Below are positions 9,357 through 20,200 of a stretch of 64,000 nucleotides of DNA, piece by piece; the first letter of the stretch is position 1; each line of letters begins with the position of its first letter. The DNA is taken from contig JAMLHE010000001.1 of assembly GCA_023957315.1 (NCBI GenBank), positions 62,001 to 126,000 of the forward strand. Reading direction: 5' to 3'. Made by a program: the position numbers and the translations under genes. Below the pieces are notes generated by a model. It had not been told where the DNA came from and did no database searches. It saw nothing but the letters and a program-made list of their open reading frames with translations. This stretch comes from Candidatus Kapaibacterium sp. (lineage in GTDB: Bacteria > Bacteroidota > Ignavibacteria > Kapaibacteriales > UBA2268).

Positions 9357-9380
9357 AAAAGTATACCGGAGATACTCGTC

Positions 9381-9482
9381 CCGTCAGTTGTTCCATAGTT
9401 AGTGTATCATCTTTGTTACAACTAACGACTATATTACAGATTTATCCCTATCCGTAAATTATAACAAAGACGGGACATGAAA
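9381..9482. repeat. 102-bp direct repeat, copy A
   Basis: Bases 9381-9482 recur at 9831-9932 with a single mismatch (T/A in TTCCATAG versus TTCCAAAG). Each copy has short outer inverted ends (CCGTC / GACGG) and internal inverted pairs (GTTAGT / ACTAAC and CTTTGTTA / TAACAAAG), so it could fold extensively. There is no coding potential. Confidence 0.85.
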
Positions 9483-9486
9483 CTCC

Positions 9487-9811
9487 GAACTATGATTTTT
9501 TTGATTTGAATGATTTTTATGATTTTTTTTTTCCGTCAGGTGAAACAACTGATGGGATAAAAACATCTGTACTACTTGTGTTATAGATATGTAACCGCTT
9601 CGCGGTAAAATAATTAAAAAGAAACATTGTATTATAGATATGTAACCGCTTCGCGGTAAAAATACAACTTGATGTCTTTACCCCGAAGGGGTTGTATATC
9701 TATAACTATGCTACAAACGAGTTTGATTTTTACCCCGAAGGGGTTATATTCAACTTTTTATTCCATTTTTCATAATCATCTTAATCACAAAAATCACATA
9801 AATCATAGTTC
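9487..9811. repeat. Imperfect long inverted repeat enclosing four hairpins
   Basis: The left arm starting GAACTATGATTT (9487) is matched in inverted orientation by the right arm ending AAATCATAGTTC (9811). Inside are hairpins ACCGC-TTC-GCGGT at 9581-9610 and 9632-9661, preceded by TTATAGATATGTA, and hairpins ACCCC-GAA-GGGGT at 9677-9706 and 9728-9754 in the opposite orientation. The block is thus mirror-symmetric around about 9665 and is flanked by the 102-bp direct repeats. Confidence 0.75.
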
Positions 9812-9830
9812 AGACAATTTGCTTACTGTA

Positions 9831-9932
9831 CCGTCAGTTGTTCCAAAGTTAGTGTATCATCTTTGTTACAACTAACGACTATATTACAGATTTATCCCTA
9901 TCCGTAAATTATAACAAAGACGGGACATGAAA
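9831..9932. repeat. 102-bp direct repeat, copy B
   Basis: The second copy of the 9381-9482 element, 450 bases downstream and in the same orientation. Confidence 0.85.
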
Positions 9933-9956
9933 TGTTTGTGAAAGTCTGACAGATGA

Positions 9957-9977
9957 AGACTTCGGAAGTCTAATTTT
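9957..9977 (+). repeat. Short hairpin AGACTT-CGG-AAGTCT
   Basis: A perfect 6-bp stem with a CGG loop followed by AATTTTT. It resembles a weak terminator, but no gene ends here, so it is more likely part of the repeat island. Confidence 0.5.
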
Positions 9978-10010
9978 TGAAGTTTTCTGAGTTTTGTGTC
10001 CTAAGCGCTG

Positions 10011-10084
10011 GTCATTCTGAAGCCGAAGGCGAAGAATCAAGTATTCGATAAAGACATGGATTCTTCACATTCGTTCAGAATGAC
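10011..10084. repeat. GTCATTCTGA dispersed repeat unit
   Basis: About 74 bp, starting GTCATTCTGAAGCCGAAGGC and ending TTCGTTCAGAATGAC, with inverted ends. The same family forms the arrays at 28,767 and 61,643 and the single copy at 63,484. Confidence 0.8.
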
Positions 10085-10150
10085 AAACAAAACTCTTTGG
10101 CGTTCTTTGCGGTTAAAATGTATTGGTTAATCCTAAAATTTTTCTTAACA

Positions 10151-10193
10151 CCCCCTAACCGCCTCTTAATTGAGGGGGAAAGGCGTTTGGGGG
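10151..10193. repeat. CCCCCTAACCGCC...GGCGTTTGGGGG hairpin repeat
   Basis: Nested complementary segments CCCCC/GGGGG and CGCC/GGCG form a long hairpin, followed by ATTTTTA. It lies 58 bases beyond the stop of the LysE gene. It may be a dispersed repeat rather than a dedicated terminator. Confidence 0.55.
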
Positions 10194-10251
10194 ATTTTTA
10201 AATTTCGCCCAAGCTTAAAACGTGGGTTATGTTTGTTTTTAAAGAGCTTGA

Positions 10252-10965
10252 TTAGAAAGTGAAGGCTATCTTAAAAATTTGGGCCCAGTTTGTAAATGCG
10301 ACTAATCTCCATCCCAAAAATCCGCCGAATCCAATAAAAGTTAGTCCGGCAAATTGCTTGATACGCACCATTGAAGTTTCGGAAAGTTTGTGTTTGTTTC
10401 GCATTACAAAATAAGCGAGAAGAAATAACCATGAAAAATTCCCGATTCCAAATCCAATCGAAAACAACATATTAGTCCCAAAAGAGGATACGAACAAGTC
10501 CAATTTGTTTACCCATGCTGTCATTACCATAAGTGTTGACATAAAGGTTGGGTTAGCGATATTAGTCAATGCCATTGCAACGCCCAACAAAAATGGTCCA
10601 CGGCTTTTGAGTGTAGATATAAATGAAGGTGCTTTATTCAAGGTGGCTTCGTCAGTTTCGATTTTTTTCTTTTTGAATTGAGACAAGCCAAAATATACTA
10701 ACAAGGCTACGATTACGATTTGGATAGTGAGGTATATCAGAGGATTTGAATCTAAAAAATTGCTTAAAGAGTCTAAAACGGCTGTGGCGGCAAATATGGC
10801 AATCACACAATATACTGTATCCATAAGTGCTGTGCCGATGGAGAGCTCAAAACATTCCCTACGTCCGTTTTGAAGTCCAACCTTGACACAAGCCATAGCT
10901 ACAGGTCCCGGCGGCATTGCCAAGATAAATCCAATTACTGCACCTATGATTATTGCTGTTAGCAT
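10252..10965 (-). CDS. LysE/RhtB-type amino-acid exporter
   Basis: The 237-residue integral membrane protein has about six hydrophobic segments. Its N terminus carries the family signature FILAMPPGPVAMACVKVGLQNG, followed by the small-residue rich ELSIGTALMDTVYC. LysE/RhtB proteins export amino acids or related metabolites; the substrate here is not predictable. The frame is open to 11,070, but the ATG at 10,965 gives the canonical membrane start and has GGGAA six bases upstream, so the additional 35 residues are rejected. The gene is transcribed alone and is divergent from the amino-acid permease. Confidence 0.85.
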   Translation of the reverse strand: MLTAIIIGAVIGFILAMPPGPVAMACVKVGLQNGRRECFELSIGTALMDTVYCVIAIFAATAVLDSLSNFLDSNPLIYLTIQIVIVALLVYFGLSQFKKKKIETDEATLNKAPSFISTLKSRGPFLLGVAMALTNIANPTFMSTLMVMTAWVNKLDLFVSSFGTNMLFSIGFGIGNFSWLFLLAYFVMRNKHKLSETSMVRIKQFAGLTFIGFGGFLGWRLVAFTNWAQIFKIAFTF

Positions 10966-11203
10966 TTTATTCCCATATTTAATTCCAGCACTATAACAAT
11001 TAAACGAAAGAAAATCAAAAAGTGTGTAGAAAACATGACACAAAGTATTAATTTTTTTCAAACTCACCAAATAAAAATATTTACATTAAGAAATTTTAAC
11101 CATTTCTTCATTCATAAAAAATAGAAATTAACATTTTGTATAATTAAACTTTTTTGTAATATTTGAAAGTAGAGTTTTGATTTTTTCAATAATCTTATTT
11201 TGA

Positions 11204-12634
11204 ATGAGCGACAAGAAAGAATTATTAAAAGCACTTGGTTTATATACAACGATTGCAATAGTTGTGGGAGCCGTAATTGGCTCGGGTATTTTCAAAAAGC
11301 CGTCAGTAATGGCAATGTACTTGGGCTCTCCGGAGCTTGTGATGCTAATATGGATTGTCGCAGGCTTGATTACCTTAGCAGGTGCATTGACTAATGCCGA
11401 AATCGCAGGAATGATTACCGAAACAGGCGGACAATATGTTTACTTTCGGAAAATGTACGGTGATTTGACTGCCTACTTGTACGGATGGGCGCTTTTGGCA
11501 GTCATTCAAACGGCTTCGATTGCATCTATCGCGTACGTTTTTGCTGAATATAGCGAATACTTTTTCCGACTTCCGCGATTTGCGGCTGATATTGAGAATA
11601 ATTTCAAATTATATATGCCTTTCGTTGGTGCAATTTATCCACTGAAAAATGTTGGCGTGAAGATGCTGACTTCCGGGGTAATCATCTTTCTCACGATTGC
11701 GAATTATTTCGGCATCAAAAACGGCGGACGGATAGCCGTCACATTCACTGCAACTAAAGTGCTGGCAATTTTGTTGCTGATTTTTGCCGGTTTTGCTTTT
11801 GGGAACGGCTCAACAGACAATTTGACAAACGACATTCCGAATTTTTCATTTGCGGGGCTTGGGATACTGGGAGGCGTTGTAGCAGCATTGTCGGCAGCAT
11901 TTTGGGCTTATGACGGTTGGAACAATGTCACCTACATTGCCGGTGAAGTGAAAAATCCGGCTCGAAACATTCCGTTGGCACTGACGATTGGGACTGTGAT
12001 TGTAATCGTAGTGTATGTATTGACAAATCTATCGGTATTTTATGTATTGCCGATTGAAATCGCTGCCCAATCACATCTTGTTGCGGCTGATGCTGCGGAA
12101 CGAGCTTTAGGGCCCATCGCCGCAGGAGTAGTTACGGCGCTTGTGATGATTTCGACATTTGGCACAGCCAACGGCACAATCATGGTAAGTGCACGAGTAT
12201 ATTTTGCAATGGCACGACGCAAAGTCTTCTTTTCGGGGCTTGGGCAAGTACACGAAAAGTACAGAACTCCGGCAAACGCTTTGATTTTGCAATGTATTTG
12301 GTCTTGCGCTTTTGTTTTTAGCGGTTCCTTTGATGATTTGACTGATATGCTCATTTTTGTCTCTTGGATATTCTATGGTATTGGTGCGTATGGAGTTATC
12401 GTACTTCGCAAGAAGATGCCCGATGTCCACCGACCATATAAAGTACCTTTTTATCCCATATTACCGATACTATTTGTCATTTTTTCCCTTATTTTTGTAA
12501 TATTGACTTTATTTAATGATGTTAGTAATTACATTAATGGCGAAAGTGAAATGATAAATTCAGTTTGGGGCTTATTAATGGTTTTAATTGGGATTCCGAT
12601 ATTTTATTATTATAGAAAAAGAAACAAAGAATGA
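11204..12634 (+). CDS. APC-superfamily amino-acid permease
   Basis: The 476-residue protein has about twelve transmembrane helices. The first helix carries VVGAVIGSGIF, the unwound substrate-binding motif of APC transporters, and the second includes AGALTNAEIAGMITETGG, which resembles the LAT-type subgroup. It probably takes up or exchanges amino acids by proton symport or antiport. Its stop overlaps the pdxA start by four bases (ATGA), so the two are translationally coupled. Whether this implies a B6-related or amino-acid-related substrate is open. Confidence 0.85.
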   Translation: MSDKKELLKALGLYTTIAIVVGAVIGSGIFKKPSVMAMYLGSPELVMLIWIVAGLITLAGALTNAEIAGMITETGGQYVYFRKMYGDLTAYLYGWALLAVIQTASIASIAYVFAEYSEYFFRLPRFAADIENNFKLYMPFVGAIYPLKNVGVKMLTSGVIIFLTIANYFGIKNGGRIAVTFTATKVLAILLLIFAGFAFGNGSTDNLTNDIPNFSFAGLGILGGVVAALSAAFWAYDGWNNVTYIAGEVKNPARNIPLALTIGTVIVIVVYVLTNLSVFYVLPIEIAAQSHLVAADAAERALGPIAAGVVTALVMISTFGTANGTIMVSARVYFAMARRKVFFSGLGQVHEKYRTPANALILQCIWSCAFVFSGSFDDLTDMLIFVSWIFYGIGAYGVIVLRKKMPDVHRPYKVPFYPILPILFVIFSLIFVILTLFNDVSNYINGESEMINSVWGLLMVLIGIPIFYYYRKRNKE

Positions 12635-13623
12635 AAATTGTGGTAACTTGCGGAGATGTTAATGGCATTGGTTTGGAAACTTTACTGAAATCCGCCGATG
12701 TTATGTCATCAAATTTATTTTTTAGAGATACAGAGTTTTACCTTTCTTGCAATACTCAATCATTGCTGGAATATGCTCAAAAAATTGGTTATGATATTGA
12801 AATTTTGAACGAGCGCGTTATCGTGTCAGACCATTACATGAAGATACTCGAGTGTGATAACTACTCTCCTGTTCAATTTGGGAAAGTGACTCGGAATGCG
12901 GGCTCGCTTTCTGTCGAATCGCTCGAAAAAGCAATTGTACACACGCTCAATCACAAATTTGACGCATTGGTCACATTGCCAATCAGCAAAGAATCTGCTT
13001 ATCTTGCAGGTTTCAAATATCCCGGGCAAACCGAGATGTTGGCTGAAAAATCGAAAGTAACGTCGCCTTTGATGATATTATTCAAAGATGATTTGAGAGT
13101 AGCATTGGCTACAATTCACGAACCATTGCGTACTGTACCCGATTTGATAACGAAAGAAAAGCTAACTGCACTGATTACTCAGTTCAATAATTCGTTGAGG
13201 ATTGACTTTGGGATTGACAAACCAAAAATTGCAGTGCTTGGGCTGAATCCTCACGCCGGCGAAAATGGCAAAATTGGGATGGAAGAAAACACTATCATCA
13301 GCGTAGCTTTAGAGCAATTAAAAACGGGAGGGGTTCTGGTTCGTGGACCATATCCTGCAGACGGATTTTTCGCACATGGTGATTACAGAAATTTTGATGG
13401 TATTGTGGCGATGTATCATGACCAGGGCTTAGTGCCGTTGAAGTTGTTAGCACATGGCACAGGAGTTAATTTTACTGCAGGTTTGCCGGTCGTTCGGACT
13501 TCACCCGACCACGGCACAGCCTATGGAATTTCGGGCAAAGGTATTGCATCACCGAATTCATTGATTGCAGCACTTATATCAGCCGTCAAAATTGTTAAAG
13601 CTCGAAAAAATCACAAAAATTAA
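12631..13623 (+). CDS. pdxA: 4-hydroxythreonine-4-phosphate dehydrogenase
   Basis: The 330-residue PdxA oxidises 4-phosphohydroxy-L-threonine in the DXP-dependent pathway to pyridoxal phosphate. Visible motifs are the N-terminal GDVNGIGLE (the family usually has GDPAGIGPE), LPISKESA, NPHAGENGKIGMEE, GPYPADGFF, and MYHDQGLVPLKLL with the metal-binding histidine. The C-terminal SPDHGTAYGISGKG is also typical. The start codon lies inside the permease stop. No pdxJ is adjacent. The altered N-terminal motif is conservative and does not by itself suggest loss of function. Confidence 0.94.
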   Translation: MKIVVTCGDVNGIGLETLLKSADVMSSNLFFRDTEFYLSCNTQSLLEYAQKIGYDIEILNERVIVSDHYMKILECDNYSPVQFGKVTRNAGSLSVESLEKAIVHTLNHKFDALVTLPISKESAYLAGFKYPGQTEMLAEKSKVTSPLMILFKDDLRVALATIHEPLRTVPDLITKEKLTALITQFNNSLRIDFGIDKPKIAVLGLNPHAGENGKIGMEENTIISVALEQLKTGGVLVRGPYPADGFFAHGDYRNFDGIVAMYHDQGLVPLKLLAHGTGVNFTAGLPVVRTSPDHGTAYGISGKGIASPNSLIAALISAVKIVKARKNHKN

Positions 13624-13677
13624 TCTTTTTTTTTAGAAAATTAACAGAAAATCGCATTTTTTTTGATAACTTAGTAA

Positions 13678-15000
<1,323 letters not shown>

Positions 15001-15037
15001 GAAACATAATTTGTACAAAAAATAGACAGAATATATT

Positions 15038-16444
15038 ATGATGATAAAATTCGGAACTGATGGCTGGCGCGGTCTGATAGCCAGAGATTTTACTTTTGAA
15101 AATGTCCAAAAAGTAGCATTGGCTACTGCACGACTGATTATAAAATCTAACCCGAACTCTAAAAATTATTCGGCAGTGATTGGCTATGACACGCGATTTT
15201 TGTCTAAGCAATTCGCTATCGAAACGGCTTGTGTGTTGGCATGGCAGGGCATTACGGTTTATTTGACCGATGATATTGCTTCGACGCCGCAAGTATCGTA
15301 TCATACAAAGCAAAAAAATGTAGATTTGGGCATTGTGATTACGGCGAGCCATAATCCTCCGCTTTATAATGGGTATAAAATCAAAGCGAATTTTGGAGGT
15401 CCTGCCAAACCTGAGGACATTGCGAAATTGGAACTTGAATTGAAAAAGATTTGGAATAAGCCACCACTGATGAAATTCAGAACTTTGGAGGAATATACCA
15501 AACTGAAATTGATTCGCTTGTTTTCATCAGCAGATTCATATTTGAGGCTTTTGAAGCGAAAAATTGACCTTGAAGCAATCAATAAATCGAAGTTCAAAGT
15601 TTTGTTCGACCCTATGTATGGCGCCGGAATCAACACGATGAAGCACCTTTTGCCGAATGCAGATGAGATTCACAGTACATACAACCCTTCTTTCGGTGAA
15701 ATTGACCATCCGGAGCCAATCGGCGAATGTCTGGGGATTTTGATGAGCAAAGTAGTCGAAGGCAAATACGACATAGGGATTGCAACTGATGGTGATGCCG
15801 ACAGACTTGGGCTCGTTGACCATGAAGGCAGCTTCGTTGATTCGCACCGTATTTTTATGATTATGTTGAAATATCTGTACGAGCACAAAAAGAAACGCGG
15901 TGCAGTTGCCAAAACGGTCTCGCTGACCACAATGGTAAATATGTATTGCGAGAAGAATAACATTAAATTGCACGAAACTCCCGTCGGATTCAAACATATT
16001 GCAAAATTGATGAATGAGGAAAAAATCCTCATCGGTGGCGAAGAATCCGGTGGTTTGAGCTCAATTCTCCATATTCCGGAGCGTGATGGCTTGTTCAACG
16101 CGCTTTTGGTTCTGGAAATTATGGCAAAGCGAAAAATGTCCTTGAAAGCATTATGCGATGAACTTGACCAAGAATTTGGCATTCACAGATTTTCTCGCAG
16201 AGATGTTTACGTTACCGAAGAAGTGAAAACTGCCATTTTGAATGCGGCGAACAAAAAGCCCAAGAAATTGGGAAGATTCGAGGTTTTGAATATTCATGAT
16301 ACAGACGGTTACAAATTTTTTGTGGATGGTGGATGGCTTTTAATCCGTGCATCAGGCACTGAACCTTTGATTCGATTTTACGCAGAAGCAAATACTGTGA
16401 CCAAGGTCAACCAACTCTTGGATGCAGGATTGAAGTTGAAGTGA
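15038..16444 (+). CDS. Phosphoglucomutase/phosphomannomutase family protein
   Basis: The 468-residue alpha-D-phosphohexomutase has all four family landmarks: the phosphoserine loop TASHNP (102-107), the metal-binding loop DGDADR (about 251-256), the sugar-binding EESGG segment (GGEESGGLSS) and the phosphate-binding RASGTEPLIR near the C terminus. It moves phosphate between C1 and C6 of hexoses; specificity for glucose, mannose or glucosamine cannot be decided from the motifs alone. The order enolase-mutase suggests a shared transcript. The alternative start at the next ATG (15,041) would remove one residue. Confidence 0.92.
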   Translation: MMIKFGTDGWRGLIARDFTFENVQKVALATARLIIKSNPNSKNYSAVIGYDTRFLSKQFAIETACVLAWQGITVYLTDDIASTPQVSYHTKQKNVDLGIVITASHNPPLYNGYKIKANFGGPAKPEDIAKLELELKKIWNKPPLMKFRTLEEYTKLKLIRLFSSADSYLRLLKRKIDLEAINKSKFKVLFDPMYGAGINTMKHLLPNADEIHSTYNPSFGEIDHPEPIGECLGILMSKVVEGKYDIGIATDGDADRLGLVDHEGSFVDSHRIFMIMLKYLYEHKKKRGAVAKTVSLTTMVNMYCEKNNIKLHETPVGFKHIAKLMNEEKILIGGEESGGLSSILHIPERDGLFNALLVLEIMAKRKMSLKALCDELDQEFGIHRFSRRDVYVTEEVKTAILNAANKKPKKLGRFEVLNIHDTDGYKFFVDGGWLLIRASGTEPLIRFYAEANTVTKVNQLLDAGLKLK

Positions 16445-16480
16445 GTGGATAGCTATTGTCCTGAAGAAAACAAAGAAACC

Positions 16481-16512
16481 TCACCCCGACCCTCTCCGAA
16501 GGAGATAAAGAA
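16481..16512. repeat. CCTCACCCCGACCCTCTCC repeat
   Basis: This is the reverse complement of the GGAGAGGGTCGGGGTGAGG element at 61,990-62,010. It contains an imperfect hairpin around CTCC-GAA-GGAG. A fragment (GGGTCGGGTGAGGTG) recurs at 63,596. Confidence 0.65.
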
Positions 16513-16547
16513 AGAAAATAATGCCTTGTCCTGAAATACGTTTACAA

Positions 16548-16573
16548 ACATTGCCCATGAATTTATTCGTGGG
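16548..16573 (+). repeat. Palindromic repeat CCCATGAATTTATTCGTGGG, copy upstream of hicB
   Basis: This copy reads ACATTGCCCATGAATTTATT then CGTGGG. It is the same family as the copies at 9210, 17,103 and 63,627, and lies about 90 bases upstream of hicB. Confidence 0.75.
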
Positions 16574-16592
16574 AGATAGAGGTCAATGCAGA

Positions 16593-16617
16593 TATGATTG
16601 TCTCGTATAATATCATA
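16593..16617 (+). promoter_or_regulatory. Putative hicBA promoter with overlapping operator
   Basis: A consensus-like -10 box TATAAT occurs at 16,606-16,611, flanked by the inverted pair TATGAT (16,593) and ATCATA (16,612). HicB antitoxins of many systems repress their own operon, so a palindrome overlapping the -10 box is a sensible operator. No good -35 box is visible, so the call is tentative. Confidence 0.4.
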
Positions 16618-16659
16618 CTATTCTAAACGTATTGAATTTAAAATATATGGAGATTGCAA

Positions 16660-16866
16660 ATGAAAAATGAGTTTAACGTTATAATAGAACGAGACGCAGA
16701 AGGTTATTATGTTGCTGATGTTCCTGCTTTGCGGGGATGCCATACTCAAGCAAAATCTTTAGACGAATTGATGGTTAGAATTAAAGAGGTTATCGAATTA
16801 TGCCTCGAAGCTGAACAAGACTTTGTGCAAAACGAATTTATCGGGTTTCAAAAAGTGTTTGTTTAA
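16660..16866 (+). CDS. hicB: HicB-family antitoxin
   Basis: The 68-residue protein has the partial RNase H-like HicB fold signature: FNVIIERDAEGYYVADVPALRGCHTQ, with an (S/T)LDELM helix after it. HicB binds and neutralises the HicA mRNA interferase. The ATG at 16,660 has GGAG at 16,649-16,652; a TTG two codons earlier is rejected. There is no separate C-terminal DNA-binding domain of the longer HicB type. The stop codon overlaps the hicA start (TAATG), ensuring coupled translation. The order hicB-hicA is the reverse of the Escherichia coli hicAB locus but common elsewhere. Confidence 0.85.
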   Translation: MKNEFNVIIERDAEGYYVADVPALRGCHTQAKSLDELMVRIKEVIELCLEAEQDFVQNEFIGFQKVFV

Positions 16867-17090
16867 TGAGTAATTTGAAAAGCTACACAGGTAAGGAGCT
16901 ATTGACCATACATGAGAGTTTAGGGTTTAAGCTTGACCGCACCAAAGGAAGTCATCATTTTCTAAAGCATCCCGATGGACGGGTTACTGTTATACCAATT
17001 CATAGCGGTGAAACAATTGGCATTGGATTATTTATGAAAATCCTAAAAGATATTGAAATTTCAAAAGAAGAGTTTATGAAATTGAAGTAG
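16866..17090 (+). CDS. hicA: HicA-family mRNA interferase toxin
   Basis: The 74-residue protein has a double-stranded RNA-binding-like fold with the catalytic histidine in GSHHFLKHPDGR (around residue 31) and the following strand VTVIPIHSGETIG typical of HicA. It cleaves mRNA when released from HicB. It starts within the hicB stop codon. The pair is bracketed by two direct copies of a palindromic repeat (16,548 and 17,103), with nothing else between them. Confidence 0.87.
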   Translation: MSNLKSYTGKELLTIHESLGFKLDRTKGSHHFLKHPDGRVTVIPIHSGETIGIGLFMKILKDIEISKEEFMKLK

Positions 17091-17102
17091 AAAGGGACCT
17101 CA

Positions 17103-17130
17103 AACATAGCCCATGAATTTATTCGTGGGT
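17103..17130 (+). repeat. Palindromic repeat CCCATGAATTTATTCGTGGG, copy downstream of hicA
   Basis: This direct copy of the 16,548 element (ACATAGCCCATGAATTTATT then CGTGGG) begins 13 bases after the hicA stop. Confidence 0.75.
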
Positions 17131-17224
17131 GAATGACTTTTTCATTTTGACTCCGGATTGATTTATTTTTCACATCAATTAAATCAACGAGTACAGTAAT
17201 TCGAAAAAAAACTATGATTTCCAA

Positions 17225-17272
17225 GAAAAAAAAACAGGGCAACGATACAATCATTGTGTATCATTGCCCTGA
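17225..17272 (-). terminator. Rho-independent terminator of the beta-helix gene
   Basis: Read on the minus strand, the stem AGGGCAATGATACA / TGTATCGTTGCCCT is followed by a run of nine T. It lies about 20 bases beyond the stop of the leftward beta-helix gene. Confidence 0.9.
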
Positions 17273-17292
17273 GAGACTATGTATAGGAACTG

Positions 17293-20200
17293 TTAATTAT
17301 CAGGATAGCTCAAAGTTGTGTTTTGGTTCAAATATAATTGATAGCCCTGACCTGGCATCAAATTGCCAATCGTATTTATGCCAAATATTGGAAAGTAAAC
17401 TTGCCCAAAATTGTCTTTAGCAATAATCAAATTGTCATTGATATTAAGTGTAGAAAAGGCTGCTTCAATATCCATTGAGCTATCACGTAGATATGAAATC
17501 ATATTCCAGCCCGCAACTAAATTTATCGGACTACTTTGTGGCAAGATTTTGAATCCTGAAATCTCCAAAGTTTTTGCTTCGGACATGTATATTTGATAGC
17601 CTTCTAAGGCATTCCAAAATCCAATATCATTTATACCAAATGATGGGAAAAATATTTGTCCGAGATTATTCTTCAAAATAACAACAAAATTTTCTATTAT
17701 TGCAAAGATATCTTCTAATTCGGCTTCTGTCGGTTCGACATATGAAGAAATCATATTCCAACCTTGATTTAATGATAAATTGTGTTTTACAGGATTGACA
17801 TTGAAAGTTATTGTATCCGAATTATTCAGAGTGTCAGGTTCATTTTGCTCTGCGAAAGCTGATACGATTCGTGTATGTTCACCTACTCCCATCAATTTCC
17901 CTTTACTTACGAAAATTACCGAATCACCGGGTTGTAATTCAGAAACCAGACCTATAAATGCGCCATCAGTTACGTCTGCAATGCCGTTAGAAATAGAAGC
18001 TTCCTTCATTTGAAGATTAGAAACTGAATCTCGGATTACCACATCAAGTGCAGTAATTATACCAATATTTTTAACTTTTGTATATAATTCGACTATACCA
18101 TATTCATCAACACCGGACATAACACTATCAATAATCACTTCAATATCTACAAATGGAATGATAGGGTTTATATAGCTTAAATGAGAAAAGGAGGATGTGC
18201 CGTTTTCACCATGTACAATCACAGTAGGGAAATCATATGAACTTATTAAAGCAGCATAAAGGGGGTTTTTGAAAGTTGTGTCAATGAAAGCATAACCATC
18301 TTCATCTGTTTCGAAATTGAGAATTTCAACCGGTATTAATCCTTGAGTTGTATGTTTCAGACTATCCGGAGGTGCGGTGGTAAGATAAATTTCCGACTTG
18401 TATAATTTGAATGCTGCTCCGTTAAAATGCCCTTTTATTACAATAGAATCACCTTCTGCATAAGCTTGCTCCACATCAATTGTATTCTGAAGTTGATTAC
18501 TTCCTGAATCAAGGTCCATATAATCATTATATTTACCGTCATTGAAATAGCTTACTAAGTCATCAAGTTCAATTCCTCCTAATTCATTATTCTTGAACAC
18601 ATTAAAATACGAATATGCTCTTAAGGATTGCCCTCTGACCGATATTCCATTTTGGCAGTAAAAAATTTTATTAGCCAATTCTGTAGAATTTTGACTACCT
18701 ACAAACACATCTTGACAATCATTCATTCTAATGCCATCTTTAACAATTTTCAATTGGTTTAGATTTGAATCAGGACCAATCGTATTTCTATTAATTTCGA
18801 TAATGTCTGATGAGTCAATATGGATTCCATGATTTTTAATGGCAAAAATTGAATTGCTATCTATGTATATATACTCTGCTCTTAACATATTAATTCCGGA
18901 ACCATCAGAGTTCGAAATCATATTACCTCGACCGGTACCCCCAATAAATATTTGTCCGGAATTTAAAACAGCAATTCCATCTCCGTCAATTTTATTATGC
19001 TGAGTCAAAGAAGAATCTCCAATCATATTACTGAAAATTCTCACTTTCAAAGTTGTATCAGCATTATACACAGGGTTTTGAATACCTATTGTTATTCCAT
19101 TTTGGTTAGTACCAAATATTTGATTGTCTTCAATGAGTACAGAATCTGCTGCAAAAACACTAATTCCGGAGCCACCAATTCGAGATGAATCCCCTAAATC
19201 TATTCGAGGACCAATTGAATTGCCGCGTATCAATACAAAATTTGGTCTATGAAAAATCGGCGGAATGCCTTCAAAATTAAATTCAATTCTAACAACTTCA
19301 ATACCATTTTTCTGGCAAGCTACCACTAAATTAGAATCAATTTTTACATTTTTCGCAGCATATGTGACTAAGATACCTGAACCGCCATTTTGAAATACGG
19401 CTGTAGGGAAAATCGAATTCGTGCCAATTATGTTCCTCACAATTCTAATATTATTTGTAGTTGAACCTGTAATGAAAATTCCATCGGATTTATTTCCGGC
19501 AATATAGTTGAAATCAATTCCATCGGGGTCGCCAAATATAATGTCTTGACCTGCAAGAAAAGCACCCCTGTTATTTGGAACAGCAAGAGTGAGACCTGAA
19601 TCTAAGCCGATAATATTGCCCTTAATCTCCGTGATATTATTGGCGCCTGATGAAAATGCTATTCCATTGCCATTATTACCTGAAATTATATTGTTTTTAA
19701 TAGTATTATGCGAACCTGACATTTGGATTCCGTGTGCATTGGGAAGTGCATTTTTTGTTGATTTGTCAGTGCCGATTATATTGTTTTCAACAGTAATATT
19801 TGAGCAGTTTGCCGTAGAAATGTGAACACCGTAAGAAAGGTTTCCGGAAATATGATTGTTCCTGATGGTATCACCTTTTGTACCATTTAGTAAAATCCCA
19901 CTCATTTTGTTAGGTATGCTATCCTGTCCAAAAATTTCAAGTCCAATCATATTGTTCTCAATTATATTACTACAGTCATTCCCCTTGCAGTAAATTTGGA
20001 TTCCATGCCAATCATTTCCACTAATTGTATTATTCTGAATGATATTTCTATAGCTACTATCTATATTAATTCCGGAACGTGAGTTCGCAAACTTTTGACT
20101 ACCGGCATCCACTCCAATTCCACAATATTGGATAACATTATCATTACTGTTTAATAAAGAGACTCCATACCCTCCGGTACCGGTAGCCCCACTAAATACA

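Noticed and set aside
9091..9396. 101-residue minus-strand ORF
   Set aside because: It spans the right end of the insertion sequence and dispersed palindromic repeats; composition is repeat-derived and no start site is evident.
10151..10193. Dedicated terminator of the LysE gene
   Set aside because: The T-rich tail lies on the plus-strand side, whereas LysE is transcribed leftward; the sequence looks like a dispersed repeat.
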